In this document: positions 7,202 through 8,292 of the stretch, in pieces
Layout of the letters: each line of letters starts with the position of its first letter
Position numbering within the stretch: the first letter of the stretch is position 1
Assembly (NCBI GenBank): GCA_964600345.1
Contig: CAZRKA010000148.1
Coordinates: 1-8,292 of the forward strand
DNA from: JABMMZ01 sp964600345
Lineage (GTDB): Bacteria; Bacteroidota; Bacteroidia; NS11-12g; UBA955
Length of the DNA: 8,292 nt
Reading direction: 5' to 3'
Notes under the pieces: generated by a model
What the model was told of the DNA's origin: nothing
Seen by the model: only the letters and a program-made list of their open reading frames with translations
The model's database searches: none
Made by a program: the position numbers and the translations under genes

Positions 7202-8047
7202 TTAGATCAGTTCGCTCAATTTAAAGCGCTTATCGGCGACAAATAAACCGCGATCGGTTTTGCCAACCGTACAACATTCGTTTACGGGATCGTGTTCGAA
7301 GAACAATACATAGTTGTTTGCATAAGCTTCATCCAGAAATAACTGGCGGTCGCGCATACTTTCAAGTGGCTTGATGTCGTATGCCATGACATAATTTACA
7401 GGTAAATGGCCAAGCGATGGAATCAGGTCTGCGCAAAATACAATTGTCTGACCCTTGTATTTAATTTGGGGTAACATCATCGCTTCGGTGTGTCCGTATA
7501 CGGTACGCAGATGAATATAAACGGCGATATCATCGGGAGATCCGACAAATTTTAATTGAGCGCTTTCCTGAATCGGAACTATATTCTCAGTCAGGAAACT
7601 CGCTTTTTCGCGGGGATTGCTGTTTAATGCATGTTGCCAATGCTGTTCATTGCTCCAGTAAATTGCATTTTTAAACGCTGTGCGGTATTTACTGCGGTCG
7701 TCGTTCCATTCAATACTACCACCGCAATGGTCGAAGTGCAGATGTGTGAGAACAACGTCTGTTATATCGTCTTTCGAAAATCCCAGTGCTTTTAAAGATT
7801 TATCAAGCGTGTCGTCGCCGTTGAGATAATAATACCCGAAAAACTTTTCAGACTGTTTATTGCCAATGCCATTGTCGATCAGAATCAGCCGGTTGCCGTC
7901 TTCTATCAGCAGACAGCGCATGGCCCAGTTGCACATATTGTTTTCGTCGGCAGGATTCAGGTTTTTCCAGATACTTTTAGGCACAACGCCAAACATGGCA
8001 CCGCCGTCGAGCTTAAAAAATCCGGTATTAATGGTATACAGTTGCAT
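7202..8047 (-). CDS. Metallo-beta-lactamase-fold hydrolase, AiiA/YtnP-like
   Basis: This 281-residue cytoplasmic protein (no signal peptide) has the alpha-beta/beta-alpha metallo-beta-lactamase fold and a full dinuclear zinc set: THLHFDH at 101-107 (His102, His104, Asp106, His107), His186 in YGHTE, the bridging Asp207 in CADL, and His252 in EHD. This seven-ligand arrangement and the size match the AHL-lactonase-like branch (AiiA, YtnP) more than RNase Z or glyoxalase II. A lactone or ester hydrolase is therefore the best guess, but many members have unknown substrates. The ATG at 8047-8045 is preceded by an A-rich leader typical of Bacteroidota, and no other start fits the conserved N-terminus. 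It is transcribed towards miaE, with 4 bp between the two stops. A promoter candidate lies about 110 bp upstream. Fold and metal site are certain; substrate is open. Confidence 0.9.
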   Translation of the reverse strand: MQLYTINTGFFKLDGGAMFGVVPKSIWKNLNPADENNMCNWAMRCLLIEDGNRLILIDNGIGNKQSEKFFGYYYLNGDDTLDKSLKALGFSKDDITDVVLTHLHFDHCGGSIEWNDDRSKYRTAFKNAIYWSNEQHWQHALNSNPREKASFLTENIVPIQESAQLKFVGSPDDIAVYIHLRTVYGHTEAMMLPQIKYKGQTIVFCADLIPSLGHLPVNYVMAYDIKPLESMRDRQLFLDEAYANNYVLFFEHDPVNECCTVGKTDRGLFVADKRFKLSELI

Positions 8048-8157
8048 CTCTGAATTTGTTTGTACAATATTAATAAATTCAATCTGAAATACACTGTCGT
8101 GTCGTTTTGATTTTGTCGCTATAAAGCAGAATACTGAATGTGCACTACAACTGGTCT

Positions 8158-8185
8158 CAAAAATAGGATTTTAAGTCAAAAGCAA
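8158..8185 (-). promoter_or_regulatory. Candidate promoter for the metallo-hydrolase gene
   Basis: Read on the minus strand, TTG (8185-8183), a 17-bp spacer and TATTTTTG (8165-8158) fit the Bacteroidota promoter consensus TTG-N17-23-TAnnTTTG exactly. Transcription would begin near 8152, giving an untranslated leader of about 105 nt before the ATG at 8047. No comparable pair of boxes lies closer to the gene; a one-mismatch box, TAATATTG, occurs near 8065 without a partner. The -33 box sits within the outer left part of the palindrome at 8180-8281. Confidence 0.45.
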
Positions 8186-8281
8186 GTATTTTGCATTCAG
8201 ACAAGGCGAATTCCGAAGAGCATATCCGGAGGACATCTGTTCAAGGAATTCAACAAAGTATGAATGCAAAAGACGCAGCTT
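8180..8281. repeat. Nested imperfect palindrome, possible dispersed palindromic element
   Basis: About 100 bp fold back on a centre near 8230. Paired arms from outside in are AAGC (8180-8183) with GCTT (8278-8281); TTTTGCATTC (8189-8198) with GAATGCAAAA (8262-8271), a perfect 10 bp; GAATTCC (8208-8214) with GGAATTC (8245-8251), a perfect 7 bp; and TATCC (8223-8227) with GGACA (8231-8235), one mismatch around a 3-base loop. Internal loops of 9-10 bases separate the arms. There is no following T-run, so it is a poor intrinsic terminator. The architecture resembles small non-coding mobile palindromes, but its copy number cannot be judged from one window. Confidence 0.5.
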
Positions 8282-8292
8282 ATGTTATAAAT

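Larger units (their letters stand above)
8048..8292. other. Terminal intergenic region
   Basis: This is the only non-coding stretch longer than about 45 bp. It holds the leader and promoter candidate of the minus-strand hydrolase and the palindrome described separately. An ATG at 8260 opens an 11-codon frame to the window edge, but it lies inside the palindrome and cannot be judged. I see no tRNA, riboswitch or terminator with a U-tract here. Confidence 0.7.

Overview
The window reads as chromosomal DNA of a Bacteroidota (Bacteroidetes) bacterium. The reasons are a DUF6029-type outer-membrane protein (a family I know only from this phylum), a YfhO protein of the Bacteroidetes type, a short TonB-C-terminal-domain protein, the absence of Shine-Dalgarno-like sequences before the starts, and candidate promoters of the TTG/TAnnTTTG type. 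Base composition looks moderate to slightly AT-rich and even throughout. I see no tRNA, rRNA, CRISPR array, transposase or phage gene.

Layout. Six genes run left to right, followed by one running right to left. (1) A YfhO-family polytopic membrane protein, cut at its 5' end by the window edge, overlaps by 4 bp (ATGA) (2) a family 2 glycosyltransferase resembling WcaE. This pair looks like a surface-glycan or lipid-linked-sugar unit. (3) A 560-residue secreted, probably outer-membrane beta-barrel protein of the DUF6029 type follows after 45 bp. (4) A short exported protein consisting almost only of a TonB C-terminal domain comes next. (5) A 12-helix MFS transporter, with the sugar/organic-acid porter signature, overlaps by 1 bp (TGATG) (6) miaE, the oxygen-dependent tRNA ms2i6A hydroxylase. 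All gaps on the plus strand are 45 bp or less, so parts or all of the run may be co-transcribed. (7) An AiiA/YtnP-like metallo-beta-lactamase-fold hydrolase lies on the minus strand, its stop only 4 bp from the miaE stop.

The last 245 bp hold no complete gene. They contain a plausible minus-strand promoter for the hydrolase and, at the right edge, a nested imperfect palindrome of about 100 bp that looks like a dispersed palindromic element. The -33 box of the promoter falls in the outer left part of this palindrome.

Most of the window is ordinary housekeeping and envelope content. The points most worth a second look are the right-edge palindrome with its overlapping promoter, the translationally coupled MFS-miaE pair (miaE is linked to organic-acid growth in Salmonella), the linker-less TonB domain protein beside an outer-membrane barrel, and the YfhO-GT2 pair, which parallels the YfhO/CsbB partnership of Bacillus. 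I did not find convincing evidence for a wholly new system.
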